A stretch of 64,000 nucleotides of DNA from Mycoplana azooxidifex (GCF_014196765.1 NZ_JACIEE010000012.1:105627-169626), one strand, 5' to 3'; shown: positions 16,493 through 23,811, numbered from the stretch's first letter. The notes: a model not told the origin generated them from the letters alone. Numbers and translations are program-made.

Positions 16493-16950
16493 CGAGCGAT
16501 CGCGACATCGGGCGAAGCCTAGGACGCCCGGCTAGCGATAAAAGTCATTTGCACTCCACACGGTAACCTTTGTCGCACCACGGCCAACACTGAGGTCCGC
16601 TTCCGAGCGCGAACCAACCAAGAGCGATGTCAATTTTTCCGGGGGCGGCGTTCGCATGTCGTCAATCGCCCACCGCGCTGCGTGGCTCGAAACACTGGCG
16701 CAGGCGCATGAAGCCTTGCCGCCACCAGCTGCCTATCGTGGAGAGATGTCAGAATGACCGACCACCTGCTCCTAGACGAAGATGTCGACGAAGCACTTGA
16801 GCGCGCCTAATGCGACCTTGGCTTGAACCGATCACACGCATTACGGGCGATCCTGAGGCACTGGCTGGGGGGCACGGCTACCTACCTACCGTGGACTTGG
16901 ATGAGGGAAGCGGGACGGAGGGGGCGGCTTGATGCCAAGGGAGACGGCAC
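16493..16950. other. Intergenic region with two very short overlapping ORFs
   Basis: No confident gene. A 33-codon ORF (16656-16757, starts MSSIAHRAAWLETLAQAHEA) ends in ATGA that overlaps an 18-codon ORF (16754-16810, MTDHLLLDEDVDEALERA). Neither has a convincing Shine-Dalgarno or known family; they could be remnants of one gene. Confidence 0.3.
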
Positions 16951-17097
16951 ATGGACCACGGCAATGGTGTTCACTCGCTCTACTACGCGATCGTTGGGCA
17001 CAGCACGAACACAAATGAGCGCCTGGTACGATTTCTCGCGCTGATCGCGGTTGCGATCGTGGCGCTTGGCACGTTGTTTTGGGCCCTGCTGCGATAG
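16951..17097 (+). CDS. Small membrane protein, 48 residues
   Basis: Begins MDHGNGVHSLYYAIVGHSTN, then a charged turn NERLVRF and one transmembrane helix (LALIAVAIVALGTLFWALL) ending in Arg. A GGGAG Shine-Dalgarno lies eight bases before the ATG. It is too short for standard gene callers. Nothing visible gives a function; inner-membrane location is inferred from the helix. One of several tiny membrane proteins in this region. Confidence 0.55.
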   Translation: MDHGNGVHSLYYAIVGHSTNTNERLVRFLALIAVAIVALGTLFWALLR

Positions 17098-17178
17098 CAT
17101 CGGACGAAGACAGCAGCCGCACATCAGCCGGCTGGAGCCACGGCCGTTAGAACTGACCGCGGCCCCGAGACACGGACT

Positions 17179-17463
17179 TCACTCGTAGTGTTCGGGCGCT
17201 GCCTCCAATTGATCTTTGGTCCAGGCTGTGACCGCATGCACATCGCCATCCTCATCCCGCATGAATTCGAGGTCGCCCAGTGGAACGGCGACCGGCTTCG
17301 CACCGATCCCGAGAAAGCCGCCGACGTCGATGACCGCGGTACTGCCATGGAGATGATCGAGTTTTCCGATCTTGTCGTCGTCTGCGCCGTAGATCGTTGC
17401 GCCTTCGAGGATATCCGGCGTGAGCTCGGTGGGTGAAAGGCGAACGTGATTGGTATGATCCAT
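17179..17463 (-). CDS. PRC-barrel domain protein
   Basis: Protein of 94 residues with a PRC-barrel fold: SPTELTPDILEGATIYGADD then DKIGKLDHLHGSTAVIDVGGFLG, the usual strand order. The C-terminus (DEDGDVHAVTAWTKDQLEA) matches stress-associated PRC-barrel proteins common in Rhizobiales. An AGGAGG Shine-Dalgarno and an upstream GGAAC-N18-TT motif are present. The molecular role is unknown. Confidence 0.85.
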   Translation of the reverse strand: MDHTNHVRLSPTELTPDILEGATIYGADDDKIGKLDHLHGSTAVIDVGGFLGIGAKPVAVPLGDLEFMRDEDGDVHAVTAWTKDQLEAAPEHYE

Positions 17464-17496
17464 TTTTCAACTCCTCCTAGCTGGATGAATCCCAAG

Positions 17497-17521
17497 AACC
17501 GATAGCAACCTCATTTGTTCC
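17497..17521 (-). promoter_or_regulatory. Candidate EcfG-type promoter for the PRC-barrel gene
   Basis: On the minus strand GGAAC (17521-17517), 18 bases, TT (17498-17497), 34 bp before the start at 17463. Confidence 0.55.
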
Positions 17522-17622
17522 GACCTGGTTGAAGATGAACACAAAGATGGGGCTTTCGACCGACACGATGCGGAGGAAGGGTACGTCAAAGTTAATAGCG
17601 CGAGTTTTAGTAAGGGCGCACA

Positions 17623-17640
17623 TTCCTCGGCTGGGAGGAA
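17623..17640 (+). promoter_or_regulatory. Hairpin covering the Shine-Dalgarno of small-protein member 2
   Basis: TTCCTC (17623-17628) pairs with GAGGAA (17635-17640), which contains the ribosome-binding site five bases before the ATG at 17646. The paralogue at 18260 has the same arrangement with a 7-bp stem. The shared leader reads GGyGCACAyTCCTC then GGGAGGA. Confidence 0.5.
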
Positions 17641-17645
17641 CTCAA

Positions 17646-17864
17646 ATGCACTTCATCTTTCAAAAAGACGACACCATCGGTCCAGCGGACATCGCCAACT
17701 TGCGCGAGGTGTTCGAGGCCCTCTGCGAACGGGAACACCTCTCTCGTCACTCCGCCGTGGCGGATGAAGTCGCCAAGCGCATTCTACAGCTCTACAAGGC
17801 TGGGGTCCGCGATCGAACGATTTTCATGGCTGTCATCCAGAGCCGAGCAAAAAGACTGCATTAA
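17646..17864 (+). CDS. Small helical protein of a local paralogous family (member 2)
   Basis: Protein of 72 residues. Core: DIANLREVFEALCEREHL, then SAVADEVAKRILQLYKAG and VRDRTIFMAVIQ. It is closest to member 3 at 18260 (shared SAVAD, LYKAGVRD and VIQ). The start at 17646 is fixed by alignment to member 3 and by the GGGAGGA Shine-Dalgarno, which sits in a hairpin. No known family recognised. Probably a soluble two- or three-helix protein. Confidence 0.72.
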   Translation: MHFIFQKDDTIGPADIANLREVFEALCEREHLSRHSAVADEVAKRILQLYKAGVRDRTIFMAVIQSRAKRLH

Positions 17865-17950
17865 TGCCAACTGGATGTCTCGAACTCAGGCATGCTTCGC
17901 CCTGTGATCCGACGGCGCCAGCTCTTTGCGACTTCATGAAGGGCAAACAG

Positions 17951-18193
17951 ATGACCGATATCACTTCACCGCGTCACCCACTCACCGCCGATCGCTTGAC
18001 CGAGTGCGAGGAGGCAGTCGAGACTGCGCTGCAGGATCTCGTCTGGCGAGCGGTGAAGGCGGGCTGGGATGAGGTCGAGGTCTGCACGGCGATAGCCACC
18101 CTGGCCGATCACCATATTCTCGCGGTCATCGAGAACCACAAAACAGCTCGAGCGCTGAAGCACACAAGGAAAATGCGACGACGGAACCACTAG
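17951..18193 (+). CDS. Hypothetical protein, 80 residues
   Basis: Begins MTDITSPRHPLTADRLTECE and continues with an amphipathic helix (EAVETALQDLVWRAVKAGWDEVEVCTAIATLADHHILAVIEN) and a basic tail (KHTRKMRRRNH). The start at 17951 is preceded by a modest AAGGG; the open frame upstream lacks protein-like composition. It resembles short rhizobial orphan proteins but no family could be assigned. It lies between two members of the small helical family. Confidence 0.55.
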   Translation: MTDITSPRHPLTADRLTECEEAVETALQDLVWRAVKAGWDEVEVCTAIATLADHHILAVIENHKTARALKHTRKMRRRNH

Positions 18194-18233
18194 CGTCGTG
18201 ATTGGTGGTGCATACTTCAATAGAGGTGCACAC

Positions 18234-18252
18234 TCCTCCCCCTTTGGGAGGA
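18234..18252 (+). promoter_or_regulatory. Hairpin covering the Shine-Dalgarno of small-protein member 3
   Basis: TCCTCCC (18234-18240) pairs perfectly with GGGAGGA (18246-18252), the ribosome-binding site of the gene at 18260. Same architecture as 17623-17640. Confidence 0.5.
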
Positions 18253-18259
18253 TACCTGC

Positions 18260-18523
18260 ATGCCTCACATTACCGACAAAGACGGCAGCATTGGTCCGGC
18301 CGAACTAAAGCGGCTCGGGGAAATCTTCGAGACGATCTGCAGCCACGAGCACATTGCTCATAGATCGGCTGTGGCTGACCTTGTCGTAAAGAGAATGATG
18401 CAGCTCTACAAGGCGGGTGTGAGAGATCAGTCGGTCTACCTGACGGTTATCCAGACAAAGACGCGGCATCGACAACCCGAGGTCCCCAAGGCTGCACTTT
18501 TGCGGGGAAGCAAGCCCCACTGA
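18260..18523 (+). CDS. Small helical protein of a local paralogous family (member 3)
   Basis: Protein of 87 residues. Core: ELKRLGEIFETICSHEHI, then SAVADLVVKRMMQLYKAG and VRDQSVYLTVIQ. Near-duplicate of member 2 with a longer basic C-terminus (TKTRHRQPEVPKAALLRG). The tandem arrangement with member 2 points to local duplication. The Shine-Dalgarno is embedded in a 7-bp hairpin. Function unknown. Confidence 0.72.
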   Translation: MPHITDKDGSIGPAELKRLGEIFETICSHEHIAHRSAVADLVVKRMMQLYKAGVRDQSVYLTVIQTKTRHRQPEVPKAALLRGSKPH

Positions 18524-18535
18524 CAGCGATAGCCG

Positions 18536-18562
18536 ATGAAGCGCGACCCGTGGTGGCTCTAG
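18536..18562 (+). pseudogene. Truncated copy of the DPWW small membrane protein
   Basis: Encodes only MKRDPWWL before an amber codon. The first eight residues match the start of the 31-residue membrane protein at 22801 (MRRDPWWL), and the same bases before the ATG (AGCCG) occur in both leaders. Read as a remnant of a duplicated gene. Confidence 0.5.
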
Positions 18563-18565
18563 GAG

Positions 18566-18874
18566 CTACGACAGTCGGCTCTTTGAAACGTTGAAGCGAT
18601 GGCACACCTGTATTATTTCCTCAAGGACAGCGCGCTCCGGCGGGACCCGCATCTCGAAACCGCCAACCAGATTCGACTGTTTGCTCTCGCCTCCCATGAT
18701 CGGAACCACCTGAAAGTCCTCGCTCCTGAACGGGGAGTTTCCCGCGATACGGAATTCATAGCCGGGGAAGTGGTCCGAAAGATATGCGGAGAAGCGGTCC
18801 TGGGCGCCAAGAAATTCTTCCACCCGTCTCGTAGGCGGGACTGTGATGAACTGGCTCACTGCTTTCCGCGACAT
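18566..18874 (-). CDS. Hypothetical protein, 102 residues
   Basis: Begins MSRKAVSQFITVPPTRRVEE, followed by FLGAQDRFSAYLSDHFPGYEFRI, a beta-rich middle (DFQVVPIMGGESKQSN) and a C-terminal helix (PERAVLEEIIQVCHRFN). A GGGGAGA Shine-Dalgarno precedes the ATG. No signal peptide or membrane segment. It looks like a compact alpha/beta protein; no family could be recognised. Confidence 0.6.
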   Translation of the reverse strand: MSRKAVSQFITVPPTRRVEEFLGAQDRFSAYLSDHFPGYEFRIAGNSPFRSEDFQVVPIMGGESKQSNLVGGFEMRVPPERAVLEEIIQVCHRFNVSKSRLS

Positions 18875-19495
18875 TTTCTTCTCCCCTATTCAGGGTTGAA
18901 GAGCATGCTTTCGGGAGAAAGTCGATTCGTTGGCGGTGGAGAGTGTGGCCGGGCATGCATCTAGCGGTCCCGCTGGGCCAGCTGTCGTTCCAATACGCAG
19001 GATTGACGAGCCTTTTTCAGGTTGATGAAATATCGTCGTTCTGATGGACCCGAACTTCGAACTACCGGCGGCAATGCCGCCGGTTCTTTTTTGGCTAAGG
19101 CGGAGGGGCGACAGTCCAGATCGACTTGCGAACTCTCGCCTGCACGATCCTTCCGCTTCCTGAGGGCAAGCCAGATCCTGTCACCGGGATTGCTCCAGAT
19201 AGGTTTAAGAAGCTGAAGAGAGAGTAGGTCTGGTAGTCGCACTGGTGCCCAACCATTCTTGACTCCTCCGGCGCCATGGCAGGTTGCGCACATGATGCAC
19301 GATACCACTGCCCGCGACCCCCGTTGTCCGTACTGCCGAGCAAACTAATACGGACCGTCTCCGTTTGGGTCTGAGGCCCCGACAGTGCGTCCTGCCCGGC
19401 TTGTGGTCGGTCGGCGGCGCCGTGTGATTGGCTGGCTGGTGACGAACGGACCGGGTGCAGCACCGCCCGGACAGGCAAGGTGCAGCACCGCTCAA
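18875..19495. other. Gene-poor region with an orphan terminator
   Basis: No supported protein gene. A minus-strand frame from 19308 shows two CxxC pairs (SCIMCATCHGAG) but runs on through the terminator and lacks other support. Two copies of GGTGCAGCACCGC occur near 19453 and 19480. Confidence 0.35.
19064..19092 (+). terminator. Orphan rho-independent terminator (possible small RNA 3' end)
   Basis: Perfect 9-bp GC-rich stem ACCGGCGGC / GCCGCCGGT (19064-19072, 19076-19084), three-base loop and a TCTTTTTT tract. No plus-strand protein gene ends upstream, so it may close an unannotated small RNA starting somewhere after 18960. Confidence 0.65.
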
Positions 19496-19744
19496 CTACC
19501 TCGACGACAGAGGCGTGCTATCATCGACTGCCGACCGCATCCACTTAGGATCCTCGCCAGTGATCCCCTTGATTGCTTCGCAAATGGAACCATTGAGATT
19601 CGTGAGTGCGCGGTAGTCCGCTCTGGATGTAGCAAGGTTGCGACTGGCCTCCATCATCATTTTGTGAAGCGCGGTAGCGCGGGTGACGAATTCCGCGCGC
19701 TCGGCTTCGTACAGGCTTTCTCTGCGGGAGTGGTATCGAGACAT
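19496..19744 (-). CDS. Hypothetical protein, 82 residues
   Basis: Starts MSRYHSRRESLYEAERAEFV; mostly helical (TRATALHKMMMEASRNLATS, then NLNGSICEAIKGITG) with a polar tail. The ATG at 19744 follows AAGGAA, whereas the longer frame is a shadow. No domain recognised; probably a soluble coiled protein. Confidence 0.5.
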   Translation of the reverse strand: MSRYHSRRESLYEAERAEFVTRATALHKMMMEASRNLATSRADYRALTNLNGSICEAIKGITGEDPKWMRSAVDDSTPLSSR

Positions 19745-19930
19745 AGGCAGGTTCCTTCTTGCTTTTGGTGGGGCCGCACGCCTCCATGGCGTGATGGCAT
19801 GCCAAGAACAAAAATGGAACATTGAACCAGCGCACAGGGGCGGGTCGGTCAAAAGATTGGCGATGCGCAACGTTGCTCGTAACCATGAAGCACGCTATCG
19901 GTGTGGCGCACAGCAATTATGGGGGCATTT

Positions 19931-20755
19931 ATGGGTGTGGTTTTAAAGGTCGGCGGCGACTACTGGGTCGATATGGCCGATCTCAGTATCGATCTGAGCG
20001 GCGTCGGCAGCGCGTACATCTCTTCCTTTAGCTCGAAGAAGATCGTCGGCTACGTCGGCGGCGAAAAAGTCACGATCAATGGATCGGGCTTCGCGACGGA
20101 TTCTAACGGATACCTGAAGCCGACCGGGACGATCAAAAGCGTCCAGTTGAGCTACGCTGGCGAGACATCCATGTCGGTTTCGGGCCTGAACCTCTCGGTC
20201 ACCGAGCTTGCCGATATTGCGGAATCGGGATCCGAGAAGCAGGCGCTGGCTCTACTCAAGTCTGCCCTGAGCGGCGACGACAAGATGAGTGGCGGTCGCT
20301 ATTCCGACGTGCTCTACGGATACAATGGCAATGACACGCTGACCGGAAACGCCAGCCGCGACAAGCTCTACGGCGGCGCCGGCAACGACAAACTCTACGG
20401 CGGCGCAGACGGCGACAAGCTTTATGGCGGCGGCAACAAAGACACTTTCATCTTCAAGAAGGCGAGCGATAGCGCGGTCTCCGGAACAGGCCGCGATTCG
20501 ATCTATGACTTCAGCAAGAAGCAGGGCGACAAGATCGATCTGAGTGCGATCGACGCGAACTGGAAAGCGTCTGGCAACCAGGCTTTCAAGTTCATCGGCG
20601 ACGACGACTTCCACGGCAAGGCTGGCGAGCTTCGCTATACGAAGTACAAGTCGGATACCTACATCCAGGCAGACGCAAACGGGGACAGGAAAGCCGACTT
20701 CGGCATTCACCTCGATGATAGCTTGTCGCTGTCGAAGGGCGACTTCCTGCTCTGA
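19931..20755 (+). CDS. Hemolysin-type calcium-binding (RTX) repeat protein
   Basis: Protein of about 274 residues (278 if started at 19919). The N-terminal half is a beta-rich domain (SIDLSGVGSAYISSFSS, KVTINGSGFATDSNG). Residues about 120-180 hold RTX nonapeptides: GRYSDVLYGYNGNDTLTG, GGAGNDKLYGGADGDKLYGG. The C-terminal region (DSIYDFSKKQGDKIDLSAID, HLDDSLSLSKGDFLL) matches the serralysin-type type I secretion domain. It has no cleavable signal peptide and would leave by a type I exporter, none of which is in the window. Extracellular Ca-binding; specific role unknown. Confidence 0.85.
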   Translation: MGVVLKVGGDYWVDMADLSIDLSGVGSAYISSFSSKKIVGYVGGEKVTINGSGFATDSNGYLKPTGTIKSVQLSYAGETSMSVSGLNLSVTELADIAESGSEKQALALLKSALSGDDKMSGGRYSDVLYGYNGNDTLTGNASRDKLYGGAGNDKLYGGADGDKLYGGGNKDTFIFKKASDSAVSGTGRDSIYDFSKKQGDKIDLSAIDANWKASGNQAFKFIGDDDFHGKAGELRYTKYKSDTYIQADANGDRKADFGIHLDDSLSLSKGDFLL

Positions 20756-20778
20756 TCCCGGAATTCCTTCCCCAATCG

Positions 20779-20804
20779 ATGGGCTCGCCTCCGCGCGGGC
20801 CCAT
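20779..20804 (+). terminator. Stem-loop after the RTX gene
   Basis: ATGGGC (20779-20784) pairs with GCCCAT (20799-20804), with further internal pairing CGC/GCG, followed by TTCGTTT. A plausible weak terminator. Confidence 0.45.
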
Positions 20805-20933
20805 TTCGTTTGCAAGAACGCACCAATACCAACCCGTTACAAAGTGTGACCCACTATACGCGTGAAGGGCAATTGCAGAGAACTTAACGCGCAGTTAATA
20901 GGGCAAATAGGGAGCTAGCCAAGGTCAAACGTA

Positions 20934-21023
20934 GTGACATTTGAACTCATCGAAATGATCGGTTTCTTTCTCGCGGTGTGCTGGTTCTATCGGTGGGTGG
21001 CCCGCGATACCCTCAAACGTTGA
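20934..21023 (+). CDS. Tiny membrane protein, 29 residues
   Basis: GTG start at 20934 (reads MTFELIEMIGFFLAVCWFYR, then WVARDTLKR). One hydrophobic segment (MIGFFLAVCWFY) with a basic C-terminus. AAGG lies nine bases before the GTG; an internal ATG at 20955 is an alternative. Below the size used by gene callers. Supported only by composition and ribosome site. Confidence 0.4.
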   Translation: MTFELIEMIGFFLAVCWFYRWVARDTLKR

Positions 21024-21325
21024 GCGGCATGTCCCCTTGCCGACGCGACCGAGGCTCAGGCCGGCTGCACCGCGACTGGACTGGAACCGGCCCAACCTCA
21101 AACCCGAGGTGCGGAACATTACTCCCCGCGCAGAGTTTCCGATTTTGGGCCTGACCCTTCTCCGGCCCAACGGCGCACATTTTCGCGCCAGTACGGGCGA
21201 GAAGCCCGGAAACCAGCGGAGGTGACACACGGGCCTCCGCTGGCCACCTCTGCGTTGCTGAAGAAGCAACGGCCAGTTTGCTAACCTGAAATCACACGTC
21301 TCGACTGAGGGGACCTAGTTGCCCT
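21024..21325. other. Intergenic region with a 10-bp inverted repeat
   Basis: No gene seen. CCAGCGGAGG (21213-21222) and CCTCCGCTGG (21234-21243) form a perfect stem with an 11-base loop but no T-tract. Confidence 0.4.
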
Positions 21326-21583
21326 CTAATGAGCATGTCGTTTAAAACAGGCAACCAGCACCGACCGCACGATCACGGGATTATGCTCTCCTCGTGAACA
21401 GACCCGGATCAGCGCCCGCCCAAGCGAACGAGCTCGCTCACTCTCGAGCGAAAAGCAGCAGTCCTCCCTACATTCCTCGAAGACACGCTCAAGTGTGTTC
21501 AGTTCATCGGGCCCAATCATTTCACAGAGTTCACCGCCGGGGAACCCTGGATAGCCTGCAGCGTCGTGATGCATCATTGCCAT
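21326..21583 (-). CDS. Small helical protein of a local paralogous family (member 4)
   Basis: Protein of 85 residues starting MAMMHHDAAGYPGFPGGELC. Core: DELNTLERVFEECREDCC, then ARSLGRALIRVCSRG and EHNPVIVRSVL. It aligns with member 1 over its full length. The start at 21583 is chosen over 21703 because of that alignment and because a GGAAC-N18-TT promoter ends at 21612, inside the longer frame. It carries four Cys in its core, unlike the other members. Confidence 0.72.
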   Translation of the reverse strand: MAMMHHDAAGYPGFPGGELCEMIGPDELNTLERVFEECREDCCFSLESERARSLGRALIRVCSRGEHNPVIVRSVLVACFKRHAH

Positions 21584-21611
21584 CTCAATTGTCCTGTTAG
21601 TGTCACCTTCC

Positions 21612-21636
21612 AACGAAGGCCGCGCAAGGATGTTCC
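21612..21636 (-). promoter_or_regulatory. Candidate EcfG-type promoter for small-protein member 4
   Basis: On the minus strand GGAAC (21636-21632), 16 bases, then CGTT ending at 21612; an exact match to GGAAC-N16-CGTT. It lies 29 bp before the start. Confidence 0.6.
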
Positions 21637-21665
21637 ACGACAAATGCTGTCCTCGACGCACTAGC

Positions 21666-21690
21666 GGAACACCTGCCTCTCCAGAGCGTT
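21666..21690 (+). promoter_or_regulatory. Candidate EcfG-type promoter for the second DUF982 gene
   Basis: GGAAC at 21666-21670, 16 bases, CGTT at 21687-21690; an exact consensus match, 28 bp before the ATG at 21718. It is back to back with the promoter of member 4. Confidence 0.6.
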
Positions 21691-21717
21691 TAGGCGCTGG
21701 CAAGTGGGAGAACGCAA

Positions 21718-21981
21718 ATGTCGAAATGGAAGACGCCCGTGGAATTGACGCTGGATAGCACCAATCACCAGACGGTGCACGGCCCGTATGCCGCAGCGAT
21801 GCTTCTCATGATCTCTTGGCCTACGCAAAATGGCAAGGAGCGCGAGCGAGCCGAGCGGATGTGCCTGAAGGCCGTGAACGAGCGGATTGACGCAGCGGAC
21901 GCGCGAGAGGCGTTTCTCTCAGCGATCGAAGAGGCTGGCCTCACGCTCGAGAGCCGGGGCACAGATCCGCTGGCCGCGTAG
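21718..21981 (+). CDS. DUF982 domain-containing protein (copy 2)
   Basis: Protein of 87 residues: PVELTLDSTNHQTVHGPYAA, then a Trp-Pro turn (ISWPTQNGKERE) and the helix pair with ADAREAFLSAIEEAGL. Same family as the proteins at 11997 and 22995. GGGAG Shine-Dalgarno. Divergent from small-protein member 4, with a consensus stress promoter on each side of the gap. Confidence 0.85.
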   Translation: MSKWKTPVELTLDSTNHQTVHGPYAAAMLLMISWPTQNGKERERAERMCLKAVNERIDAADAREAFLSAIEEAGLTLESRGTDPLAA

Positions 21982-22046
21982 GTATAGAAAAACTGACGGC
22001 TGGCAGCCGGGGCGCACTGTTTAGCAAGCCACGGCAGCCTGCCTCC

Positions 22047-22352
22047 TCAGCCTATTGTGCCCATCAGGCGTAGCAGTGCCTCCGGATCATGGTAGCCGGC
22101 CCGATAAAGCCGGAGGGTGCGCCGGGCCAATCGTTCCGTCTTCTTTCTATCGCGCGATTTGCGTCTGACGAGAGTGACTATCGCTCGCAGCAATGCGACC
22201 TCATTGGGCAGGTAGACACCGTCTGCACTGGAAGGATGTTCCCCATCCGGTATCCTGTAGCGGTGCTTCGCCGCGGCCATCACACACACCGCCAAGTCGT
22301 CCTCACCCTCGATTCCGAGATCGTAAAGCCGGGAGAGATAGTCGTCTAACAC
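22047..22352 (-). CDS. Hypothetical protein, distant relative of the small helical family
   Basis: Protein of 101 residues with a GTG start (reads MLDDYLSRLYDLGIEGEDDL). The C-terminal half (NEVALLRAIVTLVRRKSRDR, then ARRTLRLYRAGYHDPEALLR) carries the A-x6-LY-x2-G-x2-D pattern of the small helical family, but the N-terminal half (VCVMAAAKHRYRIPDGEHP) is different. The GTG overlaps by seven bases the stop of a 42-codon ORF upstream, so the two may be translated together. Function unknown. Confidence 0.6.
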   Translation of the reverse strand: MLDDYLSRLYDLGIEGEDDLAVCVMAAAKHRYRIPDGEHPSSADGVYLPNEVALLRAIVTLVRRKSRDRKKTERLARRTLRLYRAGYHDPEALLRLMGTIG

Positions 22353-22474
22353 TCCCGGTCAGGTTCGGTTTGGCCAAACCAGCTTTGGTTAGTAATGCCA
22401 TCTGCGAGGCGTTGGAGAGTTGGAGACATGTCGGCGCCAACGACAAGGCGCTCATGCGGGATTTTGGAGTTCAT
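22346..22474 (-). CDS. Small protein, 42 residues, coupled to the next gene
   Basis: Starts MNSKIPHERLVVGADMSPTL and ends WFGQTEPDREC. GGAGGAG precedes the ATG by six bases and is partly paired with TTCCGC upstream. The stop overlaps the GTG of the following gene by seven bases. No known family; real only if the coupling is. Confidence 0.4.
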   Translation of the reverse strand: MNSKIPHERLVVGADMSPTLQRLADGITNQSWFGQTEPDREC

Positions 22475-22800
22475 GGAAGCTCCTCCGCTTGGGGCGGAAG
22501 AAGCCAACTCCCTGCCGACGAGGCCCTTGGCAAATCCCGCCGATACGGCATCATGCGCCCATTCACCTACTATCGCCAAATGAAGCTTCGAGAGTAATTC
22601 GATCTGGAAGCTTGAGCATCTCCCATGTTATGTTTCCCCCGTTCCCGACAAGCTCCAAACCTGTCTTGGGAAAAGAGGGGCGGCGGTCCCGGGTGCCCAA
22701 AATCTAAGACGCCGCTCCCTCTCAGCCCCACTTGAAACCGCGCGTAGGAAGTCGAGATGCGGATACGGCCGCCCGCGCCAGATATCAACAAGCCGCTGCC
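22475..22800. other. Intergenic region, no supported gene
   Basis: Open frames here are short and have no family resemblance or ribosome site. A minus-strand stretch (RERRLRFWAPGTAAPLF) might be old coding debris, but it cannot be assigned. Confidence 0.3.
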
Positions 22801-22896
22801 ATGAGACGCGATCCGTGGTGGCTGTACGCTCTGCTTGTTGCCGGCATTCTGCTGAAGCTGGCAAGCATGGCAGGGCATATTTATCAGGCGATCTGA
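22801..22896 (+). CDS. Tiny membrane protein, 31 residues (DPWW type)
   Basis: Starts MRRDPWWLYALLVAGILLKL and continues ASMAGHIYQAI. A basic Asp-Pro-Trp-Trp head is followed by one transmembrane helix. A broken copy of the start is found at 18536. The presence of two related copies supports this being a gene although it is far below normal size cut-offs. No Shine-Dalgarno is obvious. Confidence 0.5.
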   Translation: MRRDPWWLYALLVAGILLKLASMAGHIYQAI

Positions 22897-22994
22897 CAAA
22901 CAGATCGACGCCCCCTAGCCTTGACGTCGCTTGATGCTGAACAAATATCTGTGCTGCTTCTTTCATGAGCCTGTAACTGAGAGGAGGAAATTCA

Positions 22995-23294
22995 ATGCAC
23001 ATACCTGACGTGCCTTGGTCGATCGCCGTATCCGTTCGACTTCAAAACGGCAGCGAGCACATCTTCCATGGACCTTATGACGCTCTCGACTTTCTGGAAA
23101 ACGAATGGCCGTTGCGCCATGGACAGAAGTACCACAGGGCAATTCGTTCCTGCCGAGCCGCGCTCAACAAGATGACGCCACTGGCGATCGCGCGCGAAGA
23201 CTTCATAGCCGCATGTCTTGAGGCAGGAATGCCGGCAAAAGCGATGCCGCCTGTATTCTATACCGGGACCGCGGGCGCTCGCTCCACCAGGTGA
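22995..23294 (+). CDS. DUF982 domain-containing protein (copy 3)
   Basis: Protein of 99 residues: SIAVSVRLQNGSEHIFHGPY, DALDFLENEWPLRHGQKYHR, then helices with AREDFIAACLEAGMP. Preceded by a strong GAGGAGG ribosome site. An imperfect stress-promoter motif (TGAAC, 18 bases, TT) lies upstream. Third local DUF982 paralogue. Confidence 0.85.
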   Translation: MHIPDVPWSIAVSVRLQNGSEHIFHGPYDALDFLENEWPLRHGQKYHRAIRSCRAALNKMTPLAIAREDFIAACLEAGMPAKAMPPVFYTGTAGARSTR

Positions 23295-23332
23295 ATCAGC
23301 TCCTGCGCCGGCAGGAGCTCTCCTGCCGGCGA

Positions 23333-23706
23333 CTAACCCTTCCCAATGATCACCAGCCCAATCCGTCGGATCGCATCGGCGAAGGTGACGCCGAGCACCA
23401 TCCCGCCGATGCCGATCACGCCGAGGGCGCCGATCCCCATCAGTTTCCAGCGCTTCACGTCGTCTGTGACCGGCTTCATCTCCGAGACATCCTCCTTCAT
23501 TTCGGACATGCGCGTCTCGAGGTGACCAACCCGCGACACTATCTCGTCCATGCGCCGGTGCACGACCGCGCGACTTTTGGCCGACTTGTCTTCCGAGCGA
23601 CGACCGTTTTCCTCCATCCGCTGCAGGGATTGCTGCACGCCCCGCATCCCTCCGCAAGCTCGCCAAGCTGGCGATGGACATAGGCGTCGTTGTCAGTTGG
23701 CGACAT
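23333..23706 (-). pseudogene. DUF1515 family protein, frameshifted near its start
   Basis: The main frame (104 codons from 23647) has DUF1515 features: RRSEDKSAKSRAVVHRRMDE, VGHLETRMSEMKEDV, KRWKLMGIGALGVIGIGG and a C-terminal membrane helix. The expected N-terminus, MSPTDNDAYVHRQLGELAEG, is present from 23706 in another frame; one missing base around 23645 separates them. DUF1515 genes neighbour phage-type lysozymes in rhizobial prophage remnants, as here. Either a decayed gene or a sequencing error; translation from the internal ATG is also possible. Confidence 0.75.
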
Positions 23707-23811
23707 CACTGCTCCTGGTTGTCACGGAAGATTGACGCCCGCGACATGAAATTCAGCTTAGTATAGTCGTACGAGGCGACACGGCCGGCGCCCCGTAGAG
23801 GGAGAAACGTC

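Noticed and set aside
18182..18206. GGAAC upstream of small-protein member 3 as a stress promoter
   Set aside because: No TT at spacer 18 or 19.
19095..19308. Minus-strand protein with CxxC pairs
   Set aside because: The frame runs through a strong terminator, has no ribosome site and its composition away from the cysteines is not protein-like.
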